DNA of 5,069 nucleotides from an uncultured Lachnospiraceae bacterium (GTDB lineage Bacteria; Bacillota; Clostridia; Lachnospirales; Lachnospiraceae). The notes below the pieces were generated by a model. That model searched no databases. It had not been told where the DNA came from and saw nothing but the letters and a program-made list of their open reading frames with translations. The stretch covers positions 1 through 5,069 of the forward strand of contig CAMWSA010000295.1 in the NCBI GenBank assembly GCA_947176785.1. The letters run 5' to 3'. Below, in pieces: positions 1 through 5,069 of this stretch. Each line of letters starts with the position of its first letter. Position 1 is the stretch's first letter. A program made the translations under genes and the position numbers.

Positions 1-1
1 G

Positions 2-370
2 GATATCATCATCATCGACGATATGATCTCCTCCGGCGGCAGTATGCTGGATACCGCCAGACAGCTGAAGCGGATGAATGCCGGAAGGGTGTATATCTGC
101 TGTACCTTTGGACTGTTTACCGACGGCCTGAAAGCGTTTGACCATGCCTACGAACAGGGCTATTTTGACAGGGTGATTACAACCAACCTGACCTTCCTGC
201 CCCCGGGAATCTACACCAGGCCCTATTTTGTGGAGGCGGATATGAGCAAATTTTTGGCTTCCATCATTGATTTTATGAACCACGATGTATCCCTGAGCAA
301 CACCACGGCCACCACTGAGAAGATTCATGCGATCGTGGAGACCTATGCTAACGAATCTAACCGCTTGTGA
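2..370 (+). CDS. prs: Ribose-phosphate pyrophosphokinase (PRPP synthetase), C-terminal part, 5'-truncated by the window
   Basis: This is the last 122 residues of an enzyme that transfers pyrophosphate from ATP to ribose 5-phosphate, making PRPP for purine, pyrimidine, histidine, tryptophan and NAD synthesis in the cytoplasm. The reading frame is open from base 2 and ends at TGA 368-370. The first visible residues, DIIIIDDMISSGGSMLDTA, form the ribose-5-phosphate/PRPP-binding loop of the type I phosphoribosyltransferase fold: hydrophobic strand, two acidic residues, then a Ser/Gly-rich turn. Where textbook bacterial Prs has DTGGT, this protein has SSGGS. The following GLFTDGLKAFDHAYEQGYF and ITTNLTFLPP segments match the last strands and helices of the family, in the place of the usual 'VVTNTIPL' stretch. 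The C-terminal tail differs from short (about 315-residue) Prs proteins and resembles the longer form that I recall from Clostridia. The catalytic N-terminal half is not in the window. The gene converges on the minus-strand operon and has its own likely terminator. Confidence 0.9.
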   Translation, partial: DIIIIDDMISSGGSMLDTARQLKRMNAGRVYICCTFGLFTDGLKAFDHAYEQGYFDRVITTNLTFLPPGIYTRPYFVEADMSKFLASIIDFMNHDVSLSNTTATTEKIHAIVETYANESNRL

Positions 371-426
371 GTATACAACTGCCGCCGGGAATTTGTTTTA
401 AATGAATAACCGGAACATCAGAAAAC

Positions 427-453
427 GAGGGGCAATGTCCTGATTTGCCCCTC
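427..453. terminator. Bidirectional intrinsic terminator between prs and the sensor kinase gene
   Basis: A perfect 9-bp stem, GAGGGGCAA (427-435) with TTGCCCCTC (445-453), encloses a 9-nt loop. It lies 56 nt past the prs stop and 29 nt past the kinase stop, in the convergent gap. Read on the minus strand, the stem is followed directly by GTTTTC, a short U-run. Read on the plus strand it is followed by TCTTAAT, which is weaker, with a run of five Ts only about 15 nt further on. It therefore fits best as the terminator of the minus-strand operon and probably also stops prs transcription. The location and the GC-rich perfect stem are visible; bidirectional activity is inferred. Confidence 0.75.
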
Positions 454-482
454 TCTTAATCCCCTACGTTTTTCTGTCCATT

Positions 483-3272
483 TTATCCGTTTTCCGTTTC
501 TTTCCTGCTTGCCGCGGCGTCGGGAACAGATTCCCTCCCGGATTCCTGAAATTCCTGAAAGCGCAGAAGTACTTTGAACAGATCCCCATCCAGTACGATC
601 TGAAATTCACCCTTCTGCAGTTCCGTCAGATTCCTGGCGATAGACAGCCCCAGTCCGCTGCCCTCGCTGCTTCGGGACACATCCCCCCGGACAAAGCGCT
701 CTGTCAACTCGTCCGGGCTGAAATTCAGAGATGTTTCAGAAATATTTTTTATAGATACCGTAATCATGCCCTCCGCCTTTTCCAGGTCCACATAGACACG
801 GGTTCCCTCCATGGCATACTTGCATATATTGTTGAACAGATTTTCCGCCACCCGCCACATGCGGCGGCTGTCCGCATAGATATAGGCCGGGCTGCTCGGC
901 TCCGTGATCAGGACCTGCAGCCGTTTGGCATCCAGCTTTTCCGAAAACTCTCCCACAGACTGACGCACCAATTCCGTCAGATCCAGCCTGCTGTTATCCA
1001 GCGTAATATTGCCGGAGGAAATCCTGGACGCCTCCAGCAGATCGTCCGTGAGCTGTTTCAGACGCCGGGCTTTGGCGTCCAGCACGGCAATGTAGCCGCT
1101 GGCCGGCTCCTGGGTAATTTTCTCCCTCTTCAGCAGGTCCACATAGTTGATAATGGAAGTCAGCGGTGTCCTGATATCATGGGACACATTGGTAATCAGG
1201 TCCGCCTGCAGCCTCTCGTCCTTCATGCTGGTGGCCACTGCCTTGCGGATTCCGTCCCCCATGTTGTTCACAGAAACCGCCAGTTCTTTGTTGTCTCCAT
1301 GCAAATGCTCGCTGTCCAGCACATAACTGATATCGCCGCCCCTGATTCTGGAAATCCCATTTATAATCTTGCTGCGCTCTGCGCTTCTGCGGAATATATA
1401 GATTCCCACGCCCCCGTCCAGAATGACAATACACAACAACGGCCCCAGAAACAGCCCGCGCGGGTCCTCCCGGAGTTCGTACATAGCCAGCACACAGAGC
1501 AGGTTCGCCAACAGAAAAATATTGTACGGCATAAAAGTCCTGATCACTGCGCTGGGGTTTTCCAGCACCTGGTTTAAGCCCTTGCCAATCCCCCTGCATA
1601 ATTGATAGAAAATACTGCTTCGCCACAGATTTCCACATTGCAGCCTTCTCACAAGGCTATACCAGAACAGGCAGACGGCTACGCTTGACAATAACCCAAA
1701 GCCTCCGATCATGGCAAGCACATACTGCTTCGTGGCAGCCAGCTGCTGCAAGGTGGCATGGCTGCTGCGATAGAAAATCGAGTCATATATATTTCCATAG
1801 ATCAGGCGAAACAAAAGCCACAGGCCCAGGCCCGCCGCCAGCAGAAGCGCCAGGACAAGCTCCGTGGGCAGTCTGTCAAATAGATACAGCCGGGAAACCG
1901 TCTTTCCCTCCTCTTCCTCCTTGCCCGTGGTGTAGCTGATATATCCCCCGATCCCCAGCCAGAGCAGGACGAATACACCGGAGAAAATCAGAATCAGCCA
2001 CATATGAGGAATAATACTGTTATACGTATCTCGTGCAAGGTAAAACTGATCCCGCTGAATCGGGAAACTGGTATTTACACCGATCCAGAGCTTGGTATTC
2101 TCCGGGAAGGCATACTCGTAATCACTTACATTGTCAAACATCTCGTCCTCGGTGATGTACGCATTGGAATCCAGGCGCAGGGCATCCGTAAAATATACCA
2201 CATATTTGCCCAGGCCGTGGAAATAGTCCGTCCTCTCGCTGTCCGTAAGGCTGGCAAAATCCTCTTCCATATTGGTGTAATACTCCTGCCCGCCCTTAGT
2301 AGTGGTGCTGATAAAAAACTGCAGGTTGGTCCTGCCCTGTGCATAGAGGTCATTCTGACTCTGATACAGAGTATAATTGTAGGCCAGAGTCTCCACCGTT
2401 TCCATCAAGTCGGCCTCCAGCATACAATACTCCGTCCAATTGGAGCAGCAGGCCGCAACGGATTGATCTGTCACGGTAACATACCTGGGCACCAGCATCT
2501 CCATACTGATGATCTCCTGCCCTCCCCTGTCAAGGACCATCACCTGCTTTCCCAGCATCGTCATCTCTGTGGTAATCCGGTTGAACAGCCCGTCAATGCC
2601 CCAATAGCTTTCCACACACTCCCTCACGAACTTATACGCTTCCTCCTGCTCCATAAGTTCAAAGTCTGTCACTGCTTTTTCATCCTCCCGGGCTTTGGAC
2701 ACCTCCTGCATGCCTGCCTCGTTTTTGATATCCCAGGCGATCATATCGGAAACAGTTCCGTCCGTAAGGCCAAACTGCTCCAGATCATCTCCATACCCAT
2801 AGCTGGTAAATATACTGTCATAGCCAAAATAAGCGATAAAGTCAAATTTGCTCTGGAAGGTTACTGTCTGAAGCTCCAGACCGTATTTTCCCCAGCGGAT
2901 CAGTTCGTCCAGCTGATAGCCGGCGCTGACAGGACAGTCGCTTTTCTGGGAAACACGATTCACAAAATCAGTCACGTCAATGACCTTGGCACCGTCAAAG
3001 TACCCATTGGTCTCCAACTGTCCCTTGATCACCGCCAGCCGGGTTATATCATTGATGGCATTGCGGAATATATCGGTGAATATGCGGGAATCTTCAAACT
3101 CTCCCACATTATCCATCAGCCTTACCCGATAACCGATCTTGTCACCATACATATTGTCCACAACGATATTGGAGTTGACAGCGATGATCCCCACCATCAC
3201 CGCCATGCCAATAGCGGCAAGATGCTGCAGCGTATGCAGCACCAGCCGGCTTACCATTCTGTTTTTTTTCAT
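483..3272 (-). CDS. Large membrane sensor histidine kinase, six predicted membrane segments with a big extracytoplasmic domain
   Basis: This is the kinase of a two-component system, 929 residues against roughly 350-600 for most. Hydrophobicity read by eye suggests: membrane segment 1 at about 12-35; an extracytoplasmic domain at 36-421 that I do not recognise; segments 2-6 at about 423-446, 470-492, 516-540, 577-598 and 604-627; a HAMP-like linker at 628-685; the dimerisation/phosphoacceptor domain at 688-753; and the HATPase domain at about 795-905. His698 in NVSHDIRTPLTSI is the phosphorylated residue. The N box is ENLFNNICKY (810-819, Asn815 key), the F box ERFVRGD (859-864 region) and the G2 box GSGLGLSIA (871-879). 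The usual DxGxG (G1) motif is not seen between N and F boxes, where the chain reads IKNISETSLNFSPDEL. A hydrophilic tail follows residue 908. The start is firm: an in-frame TAA stands immediately before the ATG and GGGAG lies 5 nt upstream. The gene follows its regulator after 73 nt. The signal sensed is unknown. Confidence 0.93.
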   Translation of the reverse strand: MKKNRMVSRLVLHTLQHLAAIGMAVMVGIIAVNSNIVVDNMYGDKIGYRVRLMDNVGEFEDSRIFTDIFRNAINDITRLAVIKGQLETNGYFDGAKVIDVTDFVNRVSQKSDCPVSAGYQLDELIRWGKYGLELQTVTFQSKFDFIAYFGYDSIFTSYGYGDDLEQFGLTDGTVSDMIAWDIKNEAGMQEVSKAREDEKAVTDFELMEQEEAYKFVRECVESYWGIDGLFNRITTEMTMLGKQVMVLDRGGQEIISMEMLVPRYVTVTDQSVAACCSNWTEYCMLEADLMETVETLAYNYTLYQSQNDLYAQGRTNLQFFISTTTKGGQEYYTNMEEDFASLTDSERTDYFHGLGKYVVYFTDALRLDSNAYITEDEMFDNVSDYEYAFPENTKLWIGVNTSFPIQRDQFYLARDTYNSIIPHMWLILIFSGVFVLLWLGIGGYISYTTGKEEEEGKTVSRLYLFDRLPTELVLALLLAAGLGLWLLFRLIYGNIYDSIFYRSSHATLQQLAATKQYVLAMIGGFGLLSSVAVCLFWYSLVRRLQCGNLWRSSIFYQLCRGIGKGLNQVLENPSAVIRTFMPYNIFLLANLLCVLAMYELREDPRGLFLGPLLCIVILDGGVGIYIFRRSAERSKIINGISRIRGGDISYVLDSEHLHGDNKELAVSVNNMGDGIRKAVATSMKDERLQADLITNVSHDIRTPLTSIINYVDLLKREKITQEPASGYIAVLDAKARRLKQLTDDLLEASRISSGNITLDNSRLDLTELVRQSVGEFSEKLDAKRLQVLITEPSSPAYIYADSRRMWRVAENLFNNICKYAMEGTRVYVDLEKAEGMITVSIKNISETSLNFSPDELTERFVRGDVSRSSEGSGLGLSIARNLTELQKGEFQIVLDGDLFKVLLRFQEFQESGRESVPDAAASRKETENG

Positions 3273-3345
3273 TTATACTCCCATTTATGGTGTCTATACG
3301 CACCAGCGGTTCGCTTTTCCTTCCTGCACGTCACATGCTGCCCGA
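3273..3345 (-). other. Intercistronic gap between response regulator and kinase
   Basis: These 73 nt separate the regulator stop from the kinase start. The only clear element is the kinase ribosome binding site at 3278-3282. Two small inverted repeats can be drawn on the minus strand (AGCG-aac-CGCT, and GGTG with CACC 8 nt apart), both too short to call a terminator and without a T-run. I see no convincing -35/-10 pair. Read-through from the regulator gene is the simplest interpretation. Confidence 0.5.
3278..3282 (-). promoter_or_regulatory. Ribosome binding site of the sensor kinase gene
   Basis: The minus strand reads GGGAG, then TATAA, then the ATG whose first base is 3272. The 5-nt spacer is short but normal for Gram-positives. 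The TAA stop just before the ATG excludes any longer version of the protein in this frame. Confidence 0.75.
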
Positions 3346-4041
3346 TTATTCCTGCTTCTCTATCTTATAGCCCACCCCCCATACTACTTTGAGATAGCGG
3401 GGATCACGGGGATTGATCTCTATCTTTTCACGAATATGGCGGATATGTACTGCCACTGTATTGTCTGCGCCAATGGCATCCTCATTCCAGATATTTTCAT
3501 AGATCTGGTTGATGGAAAAGACTCTGCCCTGGTTCTTGACAAGCAGCAGCAAAATATTGTACTCGATGGGAGTCAGCTTCACCATTTCCCCATCCACGGA
3601 AACCTCTTTTGTCTCATCATTTATAACCAATCCCCCCACCTGATAAGTCCGGGTGTTTTCCTGCCCCAGGCTGCCCAGTGAGGTATAGCGGCGAAGATTG
3701 GACTTTACCCTGGCCACCAGCTCCAGCGGGTTAAAAGGCTTGGTCACATAGTCATCCGCACCGATATCCAGCCCCAGGATTTTGTCCGTATCCTCGGATT
3801 TGGCGGATAGGATAATGATGGGTATGCTGCTGCTTTCCCGGATTTTCAGGGTGGCGGTGATCCCGTCCATCCTGGGCATCATCACATCCATGATCAGCAG
3901 GTGAATCGGCTCCCTGGCAAGCAGTTCCACTGCCTGCTCCCCGTCATATGCCCTATACACCTGATATCCCTCCTCACGCAGATAGATATCAATGGCCTCC
4001 ACAATCTCCCTGTCATCGTCACATACCAATATATTTGCCAT
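3346..4041 (-). CDS. OmpR/PhoB-family DNA-binding response regulator (VanR-like)
   Basis: This is the cytoplasmic transcription factor partnered with the kinase downstream. The protein has 231 residues, the normal length for the family. The receiver domain covers about 3-118: the acidic pair Asp8/Asp9 in VCDDD, phosphoacceptor Asp52 in LLIMDVMMPRMDG, Ser79 in ILSAKSED at the switch threonine/serine position, and Lys101 in YVTKPFNPLEL. After a short linker, the winged-helix DNA-binding domain covers about 130-229, with LTPIEYNILLLLVKNQGRVF, the recognition-helix region around DNTVAVHIRHIREKIE, and the closing wing VVWGVGYKIEK, which resembles VanR-type regulators. The start was set at ATG 4041: AGGAGG lies 4 nt upstream and the protein then begins MANILVCDDD like its relatives. 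An upstream in-frame ATG at 4068 would add nine residues, overlap the preceding gene and lacks a well-placed ribosome binding site. All phosphorylation residues are present, so it should be a functional regulator. Its target genes cannot be read from this window. Confidence 0.95.
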   Translation of the reverse strand: MANILVCDDDREIVEAIDIYLREEGYQVYRAYDGEQAVELLAREPIHLLIMDVMMPRMDGITATLKIRESSSIPIIILSAKSEDTDKILGLDIGADDYVTKPFNPLELVARVKSNLRRYTSLGSLGQENTRTYQVGGLVINDETKEVSVDGEMVKLTPIEYNILLLLVKNQGRVFSINQIYENIWNEDAIGADNTVAVHIRHIREKIEINPRDPRYLKVVWGVGYKIEKQE

Positions 4042-4045
4042 ATAT

Positions 4046-4051
4046 CCTCCT
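4046..4051 (-). promoter_or_regulatory. Ribosome binding site that fixes the response regulator start
   Basis: The minus strand reads AGGAGG, ATAT, ATG (4041-4039). This near-consensus site sits in the 13-nt gap just after the TAA (4057-4055) of the upstream gene. It supports the shorter regulator start over the ATG at 4068 and also suggests coupled translation of the two genes. Confidence 0.85.
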
Positions 4052-4054
4052 ACC

Positions 4055-4993
4055 TTAGAGTTTTGCATGCTCCGTGGCCGCTGTTTCCGCGTTCCGCATC
4101 ATCAAAAACGCTGCCAGGTTGCCGCGTTTTCCCTGGCTTGCCCGGTGGGAAAAGAGATAGTCTCTGTTACAGCAGGTGCAGACATCCGTCACCTGTATCT
4201 GGGACAGGGGAATTCCCGCCGCACGCAGGATCAGCAGGTTTGCCAGCCACAGATCCAGCTGGTATTTACCTTTCTCTTTTCCAGGGCTTAAGAGCTGCCT
4301 GCACGGATAGGCATTTTTTGCCGTCAGTTCCTGAAGCAATTCTCCGCTTCCCGGAAGGGATGTCTCCATCTGCCGGAACTGCTCTGCCACTTCTTCGCTG
4401 ACCTCATAACAATCCCGGCATATGGAAGGGCCTATCGCCGCCACCAGATTCCGGGGCCTGGTACCGAATTCCTGCCCCATGCGCTCTACCATACACCTGC
4501 CCATGCCTGCCACCGTCCCGCGCCAGCCGGAATGTGCCAGGCCGATAGCCCCATGCTCCCGGTCCACAAAGTACAGGGGCACACAGTCCGCAAAAAAGCA
4601 TACCAGGCACAACTCTCTGGCATCCGTCACCAGGCCGTCCACATCGGTATAGCCCCTCTCACAGACAATCCCCTTGCCCCCGTCTGCCGGCCCGGCCCGG
4701 CGAATGTTTGTGGTATGGGTCTGATAGGTACACACCATACGGCTTACGTCCGTACCCAGCGCCGCCGCCATGCGCCGGAAATTCTCCTGTACCCTCTGCT
4801 CCTCGTCTCCTCTGGTGAAGGACAGGTTCATGGAGGCATAGATGTCCTGGCTGACACCACCCCTCCTGGTAGAAAAAGCATGGGTAATGCCCGGCTGGGC
4901 GGAGAGCAATGGAAAAGTGAGATATTCCACCTCCCCCGCCTCTTGCTGCCGGATTACCGGCTTCCTGCCTGCCGCTCTTACGATTTTCTTCAT
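4055..4993 (-). CDS. pgeF: YfiH/PgeF-family protein (DUF152, 'laccase domain'; purine nucleoside phosphorylase or peptidoglycan editing factor)
   Basis: This 312-residue cytoplasmic protein belongs to the YfiH/YlmD/LACC1 family. Members have been described as polyphenol oxidases, then as purine nucleoside phosphorylase/adenosine deaminase enzymes; E. coli YfiH (PgeF) prevents L-serine from replacing L-alanine in peptidoglycan precursors. The three metal-binding active-site residues of the family are present: His93 in TYQTHTT, Cys137 in FFADCVPLYF and His154 in GLAHSGWRGTV. Other hallmarks are HAFSTRRGGVS near 38-48, TDVDGLVT (116-123), AAIGPSICRDCYEV (185-198) and the end motif CTCCNRDYLFSHR (272-284) followed by GKRGNLAAF. 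Length and motif order are normal, so the gene looks intact. The start was set at ATG 4993, 5 nt after GGGAGG; a GTG at 4999 in the same frame shares a base with that site and is unlikely to be used. The gene lies 13 nt ahead of the response regulator and is the first visible gene of the operon. The family is certain; the exact substrate is not. Confidence 0.92.
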   Translation of the reverse strand: MKKIVRAAGRKPVIRQQEAGEVEYLTFPLLSAQPGITHAFSTRRGGVSQDIYASMNLSFTRGDEEQRVQENFRRMAAALGTDVSRMVCTYQTHTTNIRRAGPADGGKGIVCERGYTDVDGLVTDARELCLVCFFADCVPLYFVDREHGAIGLAHSGWRGTVAGMGRCMVERMGQEFGTRPRNLVAAIGPSICRDCYEVSEEVAEQFRQMETSLPGSGELLQELTAKNAYPCRQLLSPGKEKGKYQLDLWLANLLILRAAGIPLSQIQVTDVCTCCNRDYLFSHRASQGKRGNLAAFLMMRNAETAATEHAKL

Positions 4994-4998
4994 GGACA

Positions 4999-5005
4999 CC
5001 TCCCT
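4999..5005 (-). promoter_or_regulatory. Ribosome binding site that fixes the pgeF start
   Basis: The minus strand reads AGGGAGG, TGTCC, ATG (4993-4991). The 5-nt spacing is good for this ATG. The in-frame GTG beginning at 4999 overlaps the last G of the site, so it cannot be served by it. The site begins 18 nt after the foot of the inverted repeat at 5024-5064. Confidence 0.85.
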
Positions 5006-5017
5006 ATTGCTTCTATA

Positions 5018-5068
5018 GACTCTCGGAATCTCTAAGCCCTATTTCATGGGGCTTAGAGATTCCGGTCT
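5018..5068. repeat. Long perfect inverted repeat (hairpin) upstream of pgeF, at the window edge
   Basis: Arms 5024-5039 (CGGAATCTCTAAGCCC) and 5049-5064 (GGGCTTAGAGATTCCG) are perfect complements over 16 bp around a 9-nt loop. After a 3-nt bulge (5021-5023), AGAC at 5017-5020 can pair with GTCT at 5065-5068, lengthening the stem to 20 bp. On the minus strand no T-run follows (AGAGTCTATAG), so it does not look like a simple terminator for a gene further right. On the plus strand it is followed by GGTCTT before the window ends, so a T-run there cannot be judged. It could be a terminator read in the other direction, a 5'-leader hairpin of the operon, or a dispersed palindromic repeat. The structure is certain; its role is not. 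Confidence 0.6.
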
Positions 5069-5069
5069 T

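Noticed and set aside
1177..1638. A 153-codon minus-strand frame inside the kinase gene, possible sign of a frameshift
   Set aside because: The kinase frame is continuous through this region with membrane segments, HAMP-like linker and His box in the right order. The alternative frame gives a low-complexity Gln/Gly/Arg-rich product.
3283..3345. Possible terminator or promoter between regulator and kinase
   Set aside because: The inverted repeats are only 4 bp with no T-run, and no -35/-10 pair with proper spacing was found.
2004..3392. A 462-codon open frame on the plus strand opposite the kinase gene
   Set aside because: It lies antisense to a kinase gene with clear domains and runs into the end of the regulator gene. 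Its translation has no recognisable domain and is rich in His and Ile, as expected from the complement of a coding frame. No good ribosome binding site was seen.
4042..4068. Longer start of the response regulator at ATG 4068
   Set aside because: It would overlap the end of pgeF and lacks a well-spaced ribosome binding site, whereas ATG 4041 has AGGAGG 4 nt upstream and gives the usual receiver-domain N terminus.
5006..5023. Possible promoter -10 (TATAGA on the minus strand) between the hairpin and pgeF
   Set aside because: No acceptable -35 element lies about 17 nt upstream, and transcription would begin at the ribosome binding site, leaving almost no leader.
4532..5035. A 167-codon plus-strand open frame opposite pgeF, running into the inverted repeat
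   Set aside because: It mirrors the well-supported PgeF frame; the translation has no family motifs and it would end inside the hairpin arm.
1..5069. CRISPR array, tRNA, rRNA, insertion sequence or phage genes
   Set aside because: No regularly spaced repeats, cloverleaf-like sequences, transposase motifs or phage-like proteins were seen; nearly the whole window is accounted for by four ordinary genes.

Overview
The window looks like chromosomal DNA of a Gram-positive anaerobe of the class Clostridia, most probably a member of the Lachnospiraceae. The grounds are moderate GC content, strong GGAGG-type ribosome binding sites, a variant ribose-phosphate pyrophosphokinase, and a VanR-like regulator paired with a very large multi-pass sensor kinase. 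This placement comes from the look of the proteins, not from a database search. I see no mobile element, CRISPR array, tRNA or rRNA.

Layout: (1) Positions 2-370, plus strand, hold the 3' end of a ribose-phosphate pyrophosphokinase gene (prs) whose start lies outside the window. (2) Positions 371-482 are a short convergent intergenic region with a 9-bp GC-rich hairpin (427-453) that can end transcription from both sides. (3) Positions 483-4993 are a minus-strand gene cluster, read right to left: a multicopper-oxidase-like/YfiH (PgeF) family protein (4993-4055), an OmpR/PhoB-type response regulator (4041-3346) and a 929-residue membrane sensor histidine kinase (3272-483). The gaps are 13 nt and 73 nt, so one transcript is likely. 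(4) Positions 4994-5069 are the leader of that cluster. They hold a ribosome binding site and, 18 nt upstream of it, a perfect 16-bp inverted repeat that runs to the window edge.

How the genes may work together: the kinase would sense an unknown signal through a domain of about 385 residues outside the membrane and pass phosphate from His698 to Asp52 of the regulator, which binds DNA through a winged helix. The first gene belongs to the family of the peptidoglycan editing factor PgeF and of purine-nucleoside-processing enzymes. Its place ahead of a two-component system suggests, but does not prove, a link to cell-envelope or nucleoside physiology. prs (PRPP synthesis) is transcribed towards the cluster and is probably an independent unit.

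Most of the window is ordinary core-genome content. The points most worth a second look are the unusual architecture of the kinase, its missing DxGxG motif in the ATPase domain, and the long hairpin just ahead of the operon's first gene.
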